Assembly: GCA_016933175.1 (NCBI GenBank)
Contig: JAFGBK010000116.1
Location: forward strand, 1 to 64,000
DNA length: 64,000 nucleotides
Direction: 5' to 3'
Source of the DNA: Candidatus Krumholzibacteriota bacterium
GTDB lineage: Bacteria > Krumholzibacteriota > Krumholzibacteriia > JACNKJ01
Shown: positions 27,251 through 36,387 of the stretch, piece after piece
Layout: the number at the start of each line of letters is the position of its first letter
Numbering within the stretch: position 1 is the stretch's first letter
Notes under the pieces: model-generated
The model's input: the letters and a program-made list of their open reading frames with translations, nothing else
What the model was told of the DNA's origin: nothing
Databases searched by the model: none
Program-made: the position numbers and the translations under genes

Positions 27251-28602
27251 AGAGCGGCCGCGGCGACGCCCCCTCCTTTCCCCCGGGTTTCCTCTGGGGC
27301 GCCGCGACCTCCGCCTATCAGGTCGAGGGCTCGCCACTCGCCGACGGCGGGGGGGAAAGCAACTGGCGCCGCTTCGCCCGGGTGTCGGGCCGCGTCCGCG
27401 ACGCGGCGGCGGTCGACCGCGCCTGCGACCACTACCGCCGCTGGCCGGAGGATGTGCGGCTCATGCAGGCGCTGGGCCTGAACGCCTACCGCTTCAGCGT
27501 CGCCTGGGCGCGCGTGCTGCCGGCGGGCACCGGCGCGGTCAACGCGGCGGGCCTCGACTTCTACGAGCGCCTCGTGGACGCGCTCCTCGCCGCGGGCATC
27601 GCGCCCTGCCTCACCCTCTACCACTGGGATCACCCCGCCGCTCTGGACGAGCGCGGCGGCTGGCTCAATCCCGACAGCGCGGAGTGGTTCGCCCGGTACG
27701 CCGAGGTCGTGTACGCGGCGCTCGGCGATCGCGTCGCGCTCTGGGCGACCCTCAACGAGCCCTGGGTCGTGATGGACGCCGGCTACCTGCACGGCACCCA
27801 TGCCCCGGGACATCGGGACCGCGCCGAGGCGCCGCGGGCCGCCCACAATCTCCTGCGAGCGCACGGCGCGGGCATCACCGCCCTCCGCGCCGCCGGCGCC
27901 AGGAACCTCGGCATCGTCCTCAATCTCGAGCCCAAGCACCCGGCTTCCGGGTCCCCCGCGGACCGGGCCGCGGCGGCGCGGGCCGATGCCTACATGAACG
28001 GCTTCTTCCTCGACGCGCTCCTGACGGGCGACTATCCCGAGGAGCTGCCCGCGCTGTTCGGCCGCGACTGGCCAGACTTCCCCGCCGCGGACCTCCGGCG
28101 CATCCGGCAGCCCCTCGACTGGATCGGCGTGAACTACTACACGCGCGCCGTCGTGCGCCACGACCCCGGCGCCGGCCATCTCGCCGCGGCGACGGTCCCC
28201 CAGCGCGATGCGCTGTGCACGGAAACGGGCTGGGAGGTCTATCCGCCGGGACTCGGCGCGGTCCTCGACCGCGTCTGGCGGGCGGCGCGGCCTGTGCCCG
28301 TCTACATCACCGAGAACGGCGCCGCCTTCGCCGATCCGCCGCCGGCCGCCGACGGACGCCTCGCTGACCCGCTGCGCGTCGACTACCTGCGGGCCCACCT
28401 GCGCGAGGTGCGGGCGGCGCTGGCGCGGGGCGTCGACCTGCGCGGCTACTTCGTCTGGTCGCTGCTGGACAACCTCGAGTGGGCCGAGGGCCTCGGCAAG
28501 CGCTTCGGCATCGTGCACGTGGACCACGAGAGCCAGCGGCGCACGATCAAGGCCAGCGGCCGCTTCTACGCGGAGCGGATCCGCGCCGGCGGCGACCCCT
28601 AG
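27247..28602 (+). CDS. GH1 beta-glucosidase
   Basis: 451 residues from GTG 27247, which overlaps the GH94 stop (GTGA), so the genes are coupled. Full-length GH1 with no signal peptide: FPPGFLWGAATSAYQVEG at the start, acid/base TLNEPW (Glu ~171), nucleophile YITENGA (Glu ~356) and the aglycone-side GYFVWSLLDNLEWAEG. Behind a sophoro-oligosaccharide phosphorylase, its natural job would be to hydrolyse sophorose or short leftovers to glucose; Listeria uses a GH3 enzyme for this step, so GH1 would be a substitution. Its TAG stop overlaps the stop of the convergent 1048-residue gene by four bases. Confidence 0.93.
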   Translation: MKSGRGDAPSFPPGFLWGAATSAYQVEGSPLADGGGESNWRRFARVSGRVRDAAAVDRACDHYRRWPEDVRLMQALGLNAYRFSVAWARVLPAGTGAVNAAGLDFYERLVDALLAAGIAPCLTLYHWDHPAALDERGGWLNPDSAEWFARYAEVVYAALGDRVALWATLNEPWVVMDAGYLHGTHAPGHRDRAEAPRAAHNLLRAHGAGITALRAAGARNLGIVLNLEPKHPASGSPADRAAAARADAYMNGFFLDALLTGDYPEELPALFGRDWPDFPAADLRRIRQPLDWIGVNYYTRAVVRHDPGAGHLAAATVPQRDALCTETGWEVYPPGLGAVLDRVWRAARPVPVYITENGAAFADPPPAADGRLADPLRVDYLRAHLREVRAALARGVDLRGYFVWSLLDNLEWAEGLGKRFGIVHVDHESQRRTIKASGRFYAERIRAGGDP

Positions 28603-31600
28603 CGGCGGAGCAGGACCCGCGCTGGCAGCTCGCGCAGGACGAACTCGCCATGCGGCAGGCGCTCCAGAATCCGATCCCCCACCGTCGCCGCGCGATACTC
28701 CGCCACCGCGGGCGGCGCGAGCACGATCCCGCCCCGGGGCATGGCGCAGGCGCCCGCCACCTCGATCAGCAGACCCGCGGGGGTTTCGCCGAGCGTGAAG
28801 CTGAGCGCGCCGCCGCGCACAGGCAGGGGACCGGCGCCGACCGGACCTTCCGCCAGCCAGGCCGCGCGCACCCCGGCCGCGAGGACCAGGGCGTCCCGCT
28901 CCTCGTCGTGGTAGAGCAGCATCTCGAGCACGCTGCGCAGGAAGTCGGAGCCGACCCAGGTGTGCGGCATGTCGCCGAGGAAGCGCGCCTGCCGTGGCTC
29001 GCGGCCGACCACCTCCGCCCAGTGCCGCCAGCCCGCCGGACGCTGGTCGCCCAGGTAGAAGTCCAGCAGCTCGTGGGCCTCCGCGCGCCAGCCCAGGCGC
29101 ACGCAGGCGCCCACGCTGCGGATCTCGTAGGGCGTGTAGACCTCCCAGTCGCCGCGGCCGTCGCGGCGATCCCGGAAGAAGTCGAGGAAGCGCTCGAAGC
29201 TGCGCCGAACAGCCGCGGCCGGCAGCGCCTCGCCGGCCTGCACGGGCGACAGCGCGATGGTCGTGGACGTGGGGTCGAAGTCCGCCAGGTCGGCGCAACC
29301 CGGCATGTAGTCGATGCCGTGGCGCTCCTGGACCGCCAGCACCGAGGCCCGCAGGTCCGCGGCGAAGGCCGCGGCGACCGCTCGCCACCGACTCGCCGCC
29401 GCCTCCTCCCCCAGCGCCGCGGCGAGCCAGGCGGCGTCACGGAAGCCGCGCAGTGCCCAGAGGTCGTCCCAGTAGGAGTGCATGGGCTTGGCCGCGTAGC
29501 CTTCGTGGCTGATCGACGGCGGCAACAGGCCGTAGAACTCGCGCCGCATGGGCTCTCGCCACCGGCCGGCCAGGCGCTCGTGGCGCAGCGCGTCCAGGTA
29601 GCCGGCGGCGGCCAGCACGCGCGGCCAGTGGCGCCGCGCGAACTCGCGGTCCCCGCTGAAGCGCACGCACTCCGCCACCAGGAAGATGAACTCGCCGCTG
29701 CTGTCGTGTTCGGGCACCGGATCCGCACCGCGCTGATCGACCACGCAGGGTATCTTGCCGTTCTCGTACTGATAGGGGGCGTACCACTCGCAGAAGTCCT
29801 TGGCCGGCCCCGGCATCCCGGCCCGCAGCAGCGCGGAGGCGGTCAGGGCGCCGTCGCGGATCCAGGAGCGGGCGTAGGCCCGCGCTCCCGGCTGGATGGC
29901 CGGGCCGGCACGGTTGACCAGCACGTAGCCGAGCTGGGCGCGGAAGGTCTCGACCAGGCGCGAGGCCGAGGGGGGAAGCCGCAGATCGAGCCCGTGCAGG
30001 CGAGAGGCCCAGCTCTCCCGGGCCTCGCCGAGGGCCGCATGCGCCCAGGGCACCGGATCTGTCCCCGCGGGCGGCAAGGGCATCCCCGCGTGCAGCGGCA
30101 GGGCGAGCACGAACTCGACCGCCGCCCCCGGCTCCAGCGCGCAGGGATAGGCGAGGGCGCCGGCGGCCGCGGCCTTGGGATCCGTTACGGCGCGGCGGCT
30201 GGGGATCCGCCCTTGCCGCAGGTAGTCGTCCACGATCGCGCCCTGATCGAAGGCGAGGACTCCCGCCGCGGCCGGCGGCGACAGGAGGCGCACGACCGCC
30301 TCCCCGTCGGCCGTTACCTCGTCCTCCCCGATGGCCAGCACGCCCACGGGGCCGTAGCCGCCCGGGCGGCCGAGGAACTGCGTCGGCGGGTTGACCTGGA
30401 AGGGGCGCAGGGCGACAAAGAGCGTGGGGCGGCGGTGCTGCCGGCTTCGGTTCTCCAGGCGATAGAGGAGAACGATGCCCGAGCCACCGGCCTCGCCCAC
30501 CGGAAAGGCGGTGATCGTCAGCCGCAGTCCAGCTTCGCTGGCGGTCCAGGTCACGCTGGGAATGGGCAGTCCGCCCGCGGCGAGGGACTGCGCGAGCGCG
30601 ACGTCCGCCCAGGTGAGCAGCCGCTCACCCGTCCAGAGGAACGGCTCCAGGGAGGGCGATCGCGTCGCCGTCTCCACCATGCCCTCCTCGCCCACCAGGG
30701 ACTCGCGGGAATCGGCGTCGGCGCCGACGACGGTCCAGTAGGACTGCTCGCCGCGCATGCCCCGCGGGTAGCTGCCCCGCGGGGCCTCCGTCGCCAGCAC
30801 CTTGTAGAACTCGTTCCACGTGCCCGCCCAGGACAGGGGATGCACGAGAATCCCGCGCAGGACGGGCGGCGCGCCGGCGGCCGCCGGCCGCAGCCGCAGG
30901 TAGCGGGCCTCGGACTCCGGCAGGAAGAGCCGGTCGCGTCCGCCGTTGCCCTCCGCCACGGCGACGAGGGGCGTCCAGTCCTGCCCCTCGAGACGGGCGT
31001 CAACGCGGTACGCGGCCGCGCCGCGGCCGGGCTGCCAGTCCAGGGTGATCCCGCTGAACTCGCGGTCCCGGCCCAGGTCCAGCTCGAGCCACGGCGCGGC
31101 GTCGCCGGCGAGAGGGGACCAGGCGGTGGCCGCGTCGGCGTCGAGCACCCGCTCCGGGTGCGATCCGGAAGAGGCCCGCGCCCGCGGCGCGGGCGCCGGC
31201 GCCGACTGTGGCGGCAGGGCGCGAAGCGCCAGGTCGTCGATCCAGACGCGACCCGCGCCGCCCTGGCCGGCCGTGACCGCGAACTCGATGGCCGCCGCGC
31301 GGCGCAGCTCCCCCCCGCCGCGCGGGCCCCAGGCGAAGTCGAGCTGCCGCTTCTTGATGCGGATCGTCTGCCAGTCCGCCGTGAACGCGAAGTCCCGCTT
31401 CACGTGCCACCAGACGTTCTCCCCGCTCGCGTCCACCAGCTTGAACTCGAGGTGGTTGGGCCGCGCGTCGCCGCGGATGCGGAAGCTGAAGACGTAGTCC
31501 GCGGGCAGCGGCAGGTCCAGCTCGCGCCGCGCGATGGCGTAGCCGCCGCCGGGGATGCTGAAGTCCAGGCGCAGGGCGCCCTGGTCTCCCGCGAGGGAGA

Positions 31601-31745
31601 GCGTCACGCCGTCGGCGGGATGCGCGGTCCAGCGTTCCGGCCGCGCGAAGTCGTCCACGACGACCGCCGGCGCCGCCGGCGCCGCCGCGTGGGCGGCATC
31701 GACGAGAAGGAGGACGGAGAGGATGCCCAGCGCCGCGCGCGCCAT
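28599..31745 (-). CDS. Exported multidomain putative glycosidase: CBM-like, F5/8-type and (alpha/alpha)6 domains
   Basis: 1048 residues from ATG 31745; signal peptide ALGILSVLLLVDAAHAAA. Residues ~25-180 are a CBM-like sandwich (DYVFSFRIRGDARPNHLEF, DWQTIRIKKRQLDF). Residues ~190-320 are an F5/8-type/CBM32-like domain (GSHPERVLDADAATAWSP, WLELDLGRDREFSGITLDW, ARYLRLRPAAAG). Residues ~330-560 are a sandwich, and ~600-960 look like a six-hairpin barrel (SWIRDGALTASALLRAG, FCEWYAPYQYENGKIPC, MHSYWDDLWALRGFRDAAWL, DWEVYTPYEIRSVGA, MPHTWVGSDFLRSVLEML). I cannot assign a GH family. It is the last gene of the ABC operon, two bases after MalG-like. It should act outside the cytoplasm on beta-1,2-glucan or a substituted form. 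Catalytic acids cannot be named with confidence. Confidence 0.7.
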   Translation of the reverse strand: MARAALGILSVLLLVDAAHAAAPAAPAVVVDDFARPERWTAHPADGVTLSLAGDQGALRLDFSIPGGGYAIARRELDLPLPADYVFSFRIRGDARPNHLEFKLVDASGENVWWHVKRDFAFTADWQTIRIKKRQLDFAWGPRGGGELRRAAAIEFAVTAGQGGAGRVWIDDLALRALPPQSAPAPAPRARASSGSHPERVLDADAATAWSPLAGDAAPWLELDLGRDREFSGITLDWQPGRGAAAYRVDARLEGQDWTPLVAVAEGNGGRDRLFLPESEARYLRLRPAAAGAPPVLRGILVHPLSWAGTWNEFYKVLATEAPRGSYPRGMRGEQSYWTVVGADADSRESLVGEEGMVETATRSPSLEPFLWTGERLLTWADVALAQSLAAGGLPIPSVTWTASEAGLRLTITAFPVGEAGGSGIVLLYRLENRSRQHRRPTLFVALRPFQVNPPTQFLGRPGGYGPVGVLAIGEDEVTADGEAVVRLLSPPAAAGVLAFDQGAIVDDYLRQGRIPSRRAVTDPKAAAAGALAYPCALEPGAAVEFVLALPLHAGMPLPPAGTDPVPWAHAALGEARESWASRLHGLDLRLPPSASRLVETFRAQLGYVLVNRAGPAIQPGARAYARSWIRDGALTASALLRAGMPGPAKDFCEWYAPYQYENGKIPCVVDQRGADPVPEHDSSGEFIFLVAECVRFSGDREFARRHWPRVLAAAGYLDALRHERLAGRWREPMRREFYGLLPPSISHEGYAAKPMHSYWDDLWALRGFRDAAWLAAALGEEAAASRWRAVAAAFAADLRASVLAVQERHGIDYMPGCADLADFDPTSTTIALSPVQAGEALPAAAVRRSFERFLDFFRDRRDGRGDWEVYTPYEIRSVGACVRLGWRAEAHELLDFYLGDQRPAGWRHWAEVVGREPRQARFLGDMPHTWVGSDFLRSVLEMLLYHDEERDALVLAAGVRAAWLAEGPVGAGPLPVRGGALSFTLGETPAGLLIEVAGACAMPRGGIVLAPPAVAEYRAATVGDRILERLPHGEFVLRELPARVLLRR

Positions 31746-31747
31746 CG

Positions 31748-32572
31748 TCACCCCTTGAGGCTCCCCGCGGTGATCCCGCGGACATAGGTCCTCTGGAAGA
31801 GCAGGAAGGCCAGCAGGGCGGGCAGGGTCGTGATCACCGAACCGGCCATCATCAGCTCCGTGTCCTGCACGTGCTCGCCCACCAGGTTCGCGAGGGCCAC
31901 GGGCAGCGTGTAGCGGGCGCTGTCGCTGAGTACGATCAGCGGCCACATGAAGTCGTTCCAGGCGCTGAGGAAGGTGAAGGCCGCCAGGGTGACCAGGATG
32001 GGCCGGATCACCGGCAGCGCCACCGTCGCGAAGACGCGCAGCTCGCCGGCGCCGTCGACGCGAGCGGCGTCCAGCAGCTCGTCGGGCAGGCCCAGGGTGT
32101 ACTGGCGCACCAGGAAGATGCCATAGACGCTGGCCGCGTAGGGCACCAGGACGCCGGCGTAGGTGTTGATCAGGCCCATCTCGCGCAGCAGCAGGAAGAG
32201 CGGCAGCATGCCCACCTGGGCGGGAATCACCAGGGCGGCGCTCAGGCCGCGGAAGAGCCGATCGCGGCCGGGCAGGGGCAGCTTGGCGAAGCCGTAGCCC
32301 GCCATGGAGTTGACCAGCACCGAGATCACCGTGGCGAGCACCGTGATCGCCACGCTGTTCAGGAAGCTTCGCGCCAGATCCAGGCGCGTGAAGAGATCCC
32401 GGTAGTGGACCAGCGTGGGGCTGCTGGGCCAGAGGCGCGGCGGGTAGCTGTTGGCCTCGCCGACCGGCATGAAGGAGGCCGCGATCATCCAGAGCAGCGG
32501 GGCCAGGGTGACCAGCGCGCCGAGGAACATCAGGAGGTGCAGGACCGGCGCGCCGACACCCTTGCGCCTCAT
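31748..32572 (-). CDS. Sugar ABC transporter permease, MalG/LacG type
   Basis: 274 residues from ATG 32572, overlapping the stop of the MalF-like gene (ATGA). Six predicted membrane segments, with the ATPase-docking EAA loop visible as DAARVDGAGELRVFATVALPVI-like sequence near residue 190. The C-terminal end YVRGITAGSLKG is the classic MalG/CUT1 finish. With the MalF-like and binding proteins it forms an importer for sophoro-oligosaccharides by context. No ATPase gene is in the window, so a shared MsmK/MsiK-type ATPase elsewhere is required, as is common for CUT1 systems. Confidence 0.92.
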   Translation of the reverse strand: MRRKGVGAPVLHLLMFLGALVTLAPLLWMIAASFMPVGEANSYPPRLWPSSPTLVHYRDLFTRLDLARSFLNSVAITVLATVISVLVNSMAGYGFAKLPLPGRDRLFRGLSAALVIPAQVGMLPLFLLLREMGLINTYAGVLVPYAASVYGIFLVRQYTLGLPDELLDAARVDGAGELRVFATVALPVIRPILVTLAAFTFLSAWNDFMWPLIVLSDSARYTLPVALANLVGEHVQDTELMMAGSVITTLPALLAFLLFQRTYVRGITAGSLKG

Positions 32573-33459
32573 CGCCGGCCTCCCTGCAGGCGAAGCTGGA
32601 TCAGGGTGGCGGCGAGCGTGATCAGCAGGAGCAGCACGGCGATCGCCGCGGCCGTGCCGAGCCGCCACCAGCGGAAGCCCTCCTCGTACATGAAGAGGAC
32701 CAGGCTGCGCGTGGCCCCGAGGGGCCCGCCCTGGGTCATGACATAGGGTTCCGCGAAGAGCTGGAAGTAGCCGATCATCGTCGTCACCGCGACGAACAGG
32801 AAGACCGGCGCCAGGCCAGGCAGGGTGATCGCGTGGAAGCGCTGCCAGGCGCTCGCGCCGTCGACGGCGGCGGCCTCGTAGCGCTCCTCGGGAATGCTCT
32901 GCAGGCCCGCCACGAAGATCAGCATGTTGTAGCCGAAGCCCTTCCAGACCGCGAGCAGGATGATGGCGGGCATCGCCCAGCGGGGATCGCCCAGCCAGTC
33001 GATCGGACCGAGCCCGACCAGGCCCAGCCAGTAGTTCAGCAGGCCGTAGTGCGGGTGATACAGGTACCGCCAGACGATGGCCACCGCCACCAGGGTCGTC
33101 ACCACCGGCGCGAAGTAGATCGTGCGGAACAGCCCTCGCAGGCGCAGGCGCGGCGCGCTCAGCATGAGCGCCGCGCCCAGGGAGACGGCCACCGCCAGCG
33201 GGCCGCCGACCAGCACGAAGTAGAGCGTGTTGCGCAGCGCCTGCCAGAACTCCTCCCCGCCGAGCAGCTCCTGGTAGTTGCGCAGGCCGACGAAGCGGGC
33301 CGTCTGCGGCGCGCCGATGGCGTAGATGTCGAAATCGGTGACGCTGAGCAGCAGGCCGGCCAGGATGGGCAGCAGGAAGAAGACCGCGATCAGGCAGAGC
33401 GCGGGACCCAGGAAAATCCAGGCGGCGCGCTCCTGGCGCCGGTGCAGCGTGCCGTTCAT
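32569..33459 (-). CDS. Sugar ABC transporter permease, MalF/LacF type
   Basis: 296 residues from ATG 33459, overlapping the stop of the binding-protein gene (ATGA). N-terminal RRQERAAWIFLGPALCLIAV is typical of CUT1 MalF-like permeases, as are VGLRNYQELL, TIYFAPVVTTLVAVAIVW and the EAA loop around SIPEERYEAAAVDGASAW followed by FHAITLPGLAPV. Six to seven membrane spans. It pairs with the MalG-like subunit downstream. Confidence 0.92.
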   Translation of the reverse strand: MNGTLHRRQERAAWIFLGPALCLIAVFFLLPILAGLLLSVTDFDIYAIGAPQTARFVGLRNYQELLGGEEFWQALRNTLYFVLVGGPLAVAVSLGAALMLSAPRLRLRGLFRTIYFAPVVTTLVAVAIVWRYLYHPHYGLLNYWLGLVGLGPIDWLGDPRWAMPAIILLAVWKGFGYNMLIFVAGLQSIPEERYEAAAVDGASAWQRFHAITLPGLAPVFLFVAVTTMIGYFQLFAEPYVMTQGGPLGATRSLVLFMYEEGFRWWRLGTAAAIAVLLLLITLAATLIQLRLQGGRR

Positions 33460-34742
33460 GGCGCCTCCTCCTCGCCGCCCGGAACGAGGCCGCGCGCCAG
33501 CAGCCAGCGCCGCTTCTCGAGGATGCGGTCCACGTCGGCATCCAGGGCGGCCAGCGCCGCGTCCGCCGTCAGCGCGCCGCGCACCGCCGCCTCGGCCCGC
33601 AGCTGGAGGCGGGAGGCGATCTGCTCCCACTCGGGGATCTTCGGCGTGGAGACCACGCGCTCCAGCTGGATCCGGAACGAGCGCAGCGTGCTGTCGGCCG
33701 CGAACTCCGGCGCGGCCCAGGCGTCGCGACGCGCCGGCAGGTCCCCGGTCAGCCGGTAGAAGCGCCGCTGGACCTCGGGGCGTAACAGGTAGGCGATGAA
33801 CTGCCAGGCCGCCGCCCGCCGGGGCGACTCGCGGAACACCACCAGGCTCGAGCCGCCAGCCAGGGACAGCCCCGACGCCGGCCCCGCCGGTCCCGGCAGG
33901 GGCGCGGTGGCCCAGGCGTCCTGAAGCTCCGCCGGCAGGCGGCGGCGGAACTCGCCGAGGTTCCAGGGACCGGTGATGATCATCGCGAAGGTGCCGCGCG
34001 CGAACTCCTGGTAGATGTTCGCGATCTCCTGGCTCCCGGCGAGAGGGGCCAGCTCGTCCCGGAACAACCCCAGATAGAAGTCGAAGCCCTGCCGGAAGGC
34101 GGCGCCGGAGAAATCGCCCCGCGAGTCCTGCTCGCGGAGCAGCGGGGAGCCGGCCTGGAGCCCGAGCACGGCCGGGACCACCCACTCGTTCAACGGCAAC
34201 AGGATGCCGTAGCGCGCCGCGCCGCTGGCGGTGATCGCCGCGAGCGCCCGCCGCCACGCTGCCCAGTCTCCGGGCATCTCCGCGTAACCCGCCCGCGCGA
34301 GCAGGTCCCGGCGGTAGAAGAGCAGTCGCGTGTCGACGTACCAGGGCAGCCCATAGGCCCGGCCGGCGATGAGGTTCGTGTCCCAGATGCCCGGGAAGGT
34401 GGCATCGGGCGAGAACGCCTCCGCGCCCGCCGGCACCGGCGCCAGGGCGCCGAGGGCGTGAAACTCGGCGATCCAGGTGTTACCCAGCTGGGCCAGATCG
34501 GGAGTGGCGTGCCCGACATGCGCCGTGAGGAGCTTCTCGTGGGCGGCGGACCAGGGGATCTGCTGGACGTGGACGCGGATCCCGGGATGCTCGCGCTCGA
34601 AGTCGGGCACGAGCTCGCTGACCACCTCGCCCTCGCGGCCCATCGCCCAGAAGCTGAGGACCACCTCGTCGCGGCGTTCTCCGCAGCCCGGAAGCCCGGC
34701 GGCCAGCAGGCAGAGCAGCGCGACGGCGGCCCAGCGAGGCAT
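33456..34742 (-). CDS. Sugar ABC transporter substrate-binding lipoprotein
   Basis: 428 residues; ATG 34742 shares one base with the upstream stop (TGATG). Lipoprotein signal with lipobox LPGC (Cys ~20). The fold is a CUT1 solute-binding protein: VLSFWAMGREGEVVSELVP, FEREHPGIRVHVQQIPW, TPDLAQLGNTWIAEF, YGLPWYVDTRLLFYRRDL, FARGTFAMIITGPWNL and GLSLAGGSSLVVF. The order GH144, SBP, MalF, MalG makes sophoro-oligosaccharides the likely ligand, comparable to the Listeria innocua sophoro-oligosaccharide-binding protein next to SOGP. Ligand choice is inferred from context only. Confidence 0.9.
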   Translation of the reverse strand: MPRWAAVALLCLLAAGLPGCGERRDEVVLSFWAMGREGEVVSELVPDFEREHPGIRVHVQQIPWSAAHEKLLTAHVGHATPDLAQLGNTWIAEFHALGALAPVPAGAEAFSPDATFPGIWDTNLIAGRAYGLPWYVDTRLLFYRRDLLARAGYAEMPGDWAAWRRALAAITASGAARYGILLPLNEWVVPAVLGLQAGSPLLREQDSRGDFSGAAFRQGFDFYLGLFRDELAPLAGSQEIANIYQEFARGTFAMIITGPWNLGEFRRRLPAELQDAWATAPLPGPAGPASGLSLAGGSSLVVFRESPRRAAAWQFIAYLLRPEVQRRFYRLTGDLPARRDAWAAPEFAADSTLRSFRIQLERVVSTPKIPEWEQIASRLQLRAEAAVRGALTADAALAALDADVDRILEKRRWLLARGLVPGGEEEAP

Positions 34743-36217
34743 CAGGGACCGCCCGCGTTCCGGTCGAGCCAGCCGCCGGTGAAGCCCGCCGCCCGCAGGC
34801 AGCGCCGCAGGCGGGCGTTGCCGCGCATCCGCTCCCAGATCAGGCCGCTGCGGTGGTTCTCGACCATCGCCAGGATGGGGCCCTGATCGATGCCGAGGTA
34901 GTCGGTGTCGTACCAGCCACGCTCCGCGACTACCTTGCCGTGCTGAACGGGCACGTCGATCCGGAAGCTCGGATTGAGCGCGTCGAGGAAGCCGTACTCG
35001 CCGAACAGGTGCGCGCCATGATCCTCGCGCAGGGCCAGCAGCGTCGGCAGCACGATCTCGGGAGCGAAGACGATGGATCCGCCCGCCGCGGCGGGGCAGA
35101 CGGTGCCGTCGTCGTTCACCGCCGTGAAGGAGGCGCCCCGGGCCCAGTAGGTCGCGAAGCGCCGGCGGCGCCCGTCGATGACCAGCTCGGCGTTGACCGG
35201 ACCGTCGCAGGCGGTCAGGCCCCAGAGCCGGGGACCGTAGCCCCGCCAGCCGCCGGGATTCGCCAGGGCGTAGTCGTACTGGGCCAGCGTGGCGCGGCGC
35301 GAGTTCTCGAAGTAGTCGATGCCGTGGGGAGCCAGCCCGGCGTCGACGATGCCCCGGAAGTCGATCCACACCGCCGCGTACTGGTGGCCGAAGAGCGGCG
35401 CGAAGCCGAGCTGCTCGCGGCCCATGAACGTGCCCCAGCGATAGCCGGCCAGCCAGGCCTGCCAGGCCTCCGGGGCGACGGGATGCGTGGGCGAGCCCAG
35501 GGCGAGCAGGTAGACGGGCATCGCCTCGTTGTAGCCGCGCCAGTCATAGGGCAGGAAGCCGGCCTCCGGCGTCCAGCCGTGGCCGATGGTCGGCGGGCGC
35601 ACGGAGGCCCACGCCCAGTTCGCGCGGAAGTAGAGCGAGTCGGCCAGGGCGCGGATCTCGCGCTCCGCGGCGTCGTCGCCGTCGAAGTAGGACTGGCAGA
35701 ACAGCGCGCCCATGATGAGCAGTGCCGTGTCGACCGTAGACAGCTCCACGCGGCCGAAGCGCGCGCCGCTCGCCGGATCCAGGAAATGGTAGAAGAAGCC
35801 GCGGTGGCCCGCCTGGCCCGCGGGCGCCGCGCCCTGGGGCGCCTGCCAGAGGAAGCGCAGGGTCGCGAGGACGCGGCCGGCGGCCGCGGCACGCGTGACG
35901 AAGCCGCGTTCCGCCCCGATGGGATAGGCGGTGAGGGCGAAGCCCGTGGCCGCCACGCTGGCGAAGGATGGCGTCGGGTAGCGGTCCGGCGCCAGGCCCG
36001 TGCCCGCATCGCACTGTTCCCAGAAGAAGCGGAAGGTCCGCGCCTGCAGCGTGTCGAGGAAGGCGGTCTCGCCGGTGCTCGGCTCCGGGGCCCCACCCGC
36101 GGAGCCGCTGCTGCGGCAGGCGCCCGCCGCCACCATCACGAGAAGGCCCAGGGCGACCCGGCGGGCGCTGGAGCTTGCCCGGCGCCGACCGGGGACGGCG
36201 GATCTTCGCTGTGGCAT
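34742..36217 (-). CDS. GH144-type endo-beta-1,2-glucanase, lipoprotein
   Basis: 491 residues from ATG 36217; ATG 36232 would add MENGY but is worse placed because a candidate operator covers those codons. An Arg-rich n-region leads to lipobox AGAC (Cys ~34). The body is a second GH144/glycoamylase-like domain: TFRFFWEQCDAGTGL, GFFYHFLDPASG, LSTVDTALLIMGAL, GHGWTPEAGFLPYDW, GYNEAMPVYLLALGSPTHP, LFGHQYAAVWIDFRG, YFENSRRATLAQYDYA and YLGIDQGPILAMVENH. It ends without a sorting domain. It leads the ABC operon, so it probably trims imported oligosaccharides in the periplasm, while the sorted GH144 at 11470 works on the cell surface. Confidence 0.87.
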   Translation of the reverse strand: MPQRRSAVPGRRRASSSARRVALGLLVMVAAGACRSSGSAGGAPEPSTGETAFLDTLQARTFRFFWEQCDAGTGLAPDRYPTPSFASVAATGFALTAYPIGAERGFVTRAAAAGRVLATLRFLWQAPQGAAPAGQAGHRGFFYHFLDPASGARFGRVELSTVDTALLIMGALFCQSYFDGDDAAEREIRALADSLYFRANWAWASVRPPTIGHGWTPEAGFLPYDWRGYNEAMPVYLLALGSPTHPVAPEAWQAWLAGYRWGTFMGREQLGFAPLFGHQYAAVWIDFRGIVDAGLAPHGIDYFENSRRATLAQYDYALANPGGWRGYGPRLWGLTACDGPVNAELVIDGRRRRFATYWARGASFTAVNDDGTVCPAAAGGSIVFAPEIVLPTLLALREDHGAHLFGEYGFLDALNPSFRIDVPVQHGKVVAERGWYDTDYLGIDQGPILAMVENHRSGLIWERMRGNARLRRCLRAAGFTGGWLDRNAGGP

Positions 36218-36230
36218 GTAACCGTTTTCC
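36217..36230. promoter_or_regulatory. Candidate LacI-family operator, site 2
   Basis: TGTAACCGTTTTCC matches the site-1 palindrome (read on the other strand) at 12 of 14 positions; the half TGTAACCGTTT is identical. It touches the chosen start codon of the lipoprotein GH144 and lies in the divergent region between that operon and the TonB-cluster gene at 36388, so it could act on both. Confidence 0.6.
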
Positions 36231-36387
36231 ATGCTAATCTGGCCTCATCCTCGACGATCCCCGGCGACGGCTCGGGAAGATGGTAGGCTTCCAGGATCGC
36301 CCATGACTCCACGCAGTTCAACTGGATAATCCGATCGCGAGGAGACGCTGCCACCGAGCCGGATGATCGACACGCAGCGAAGGACGG

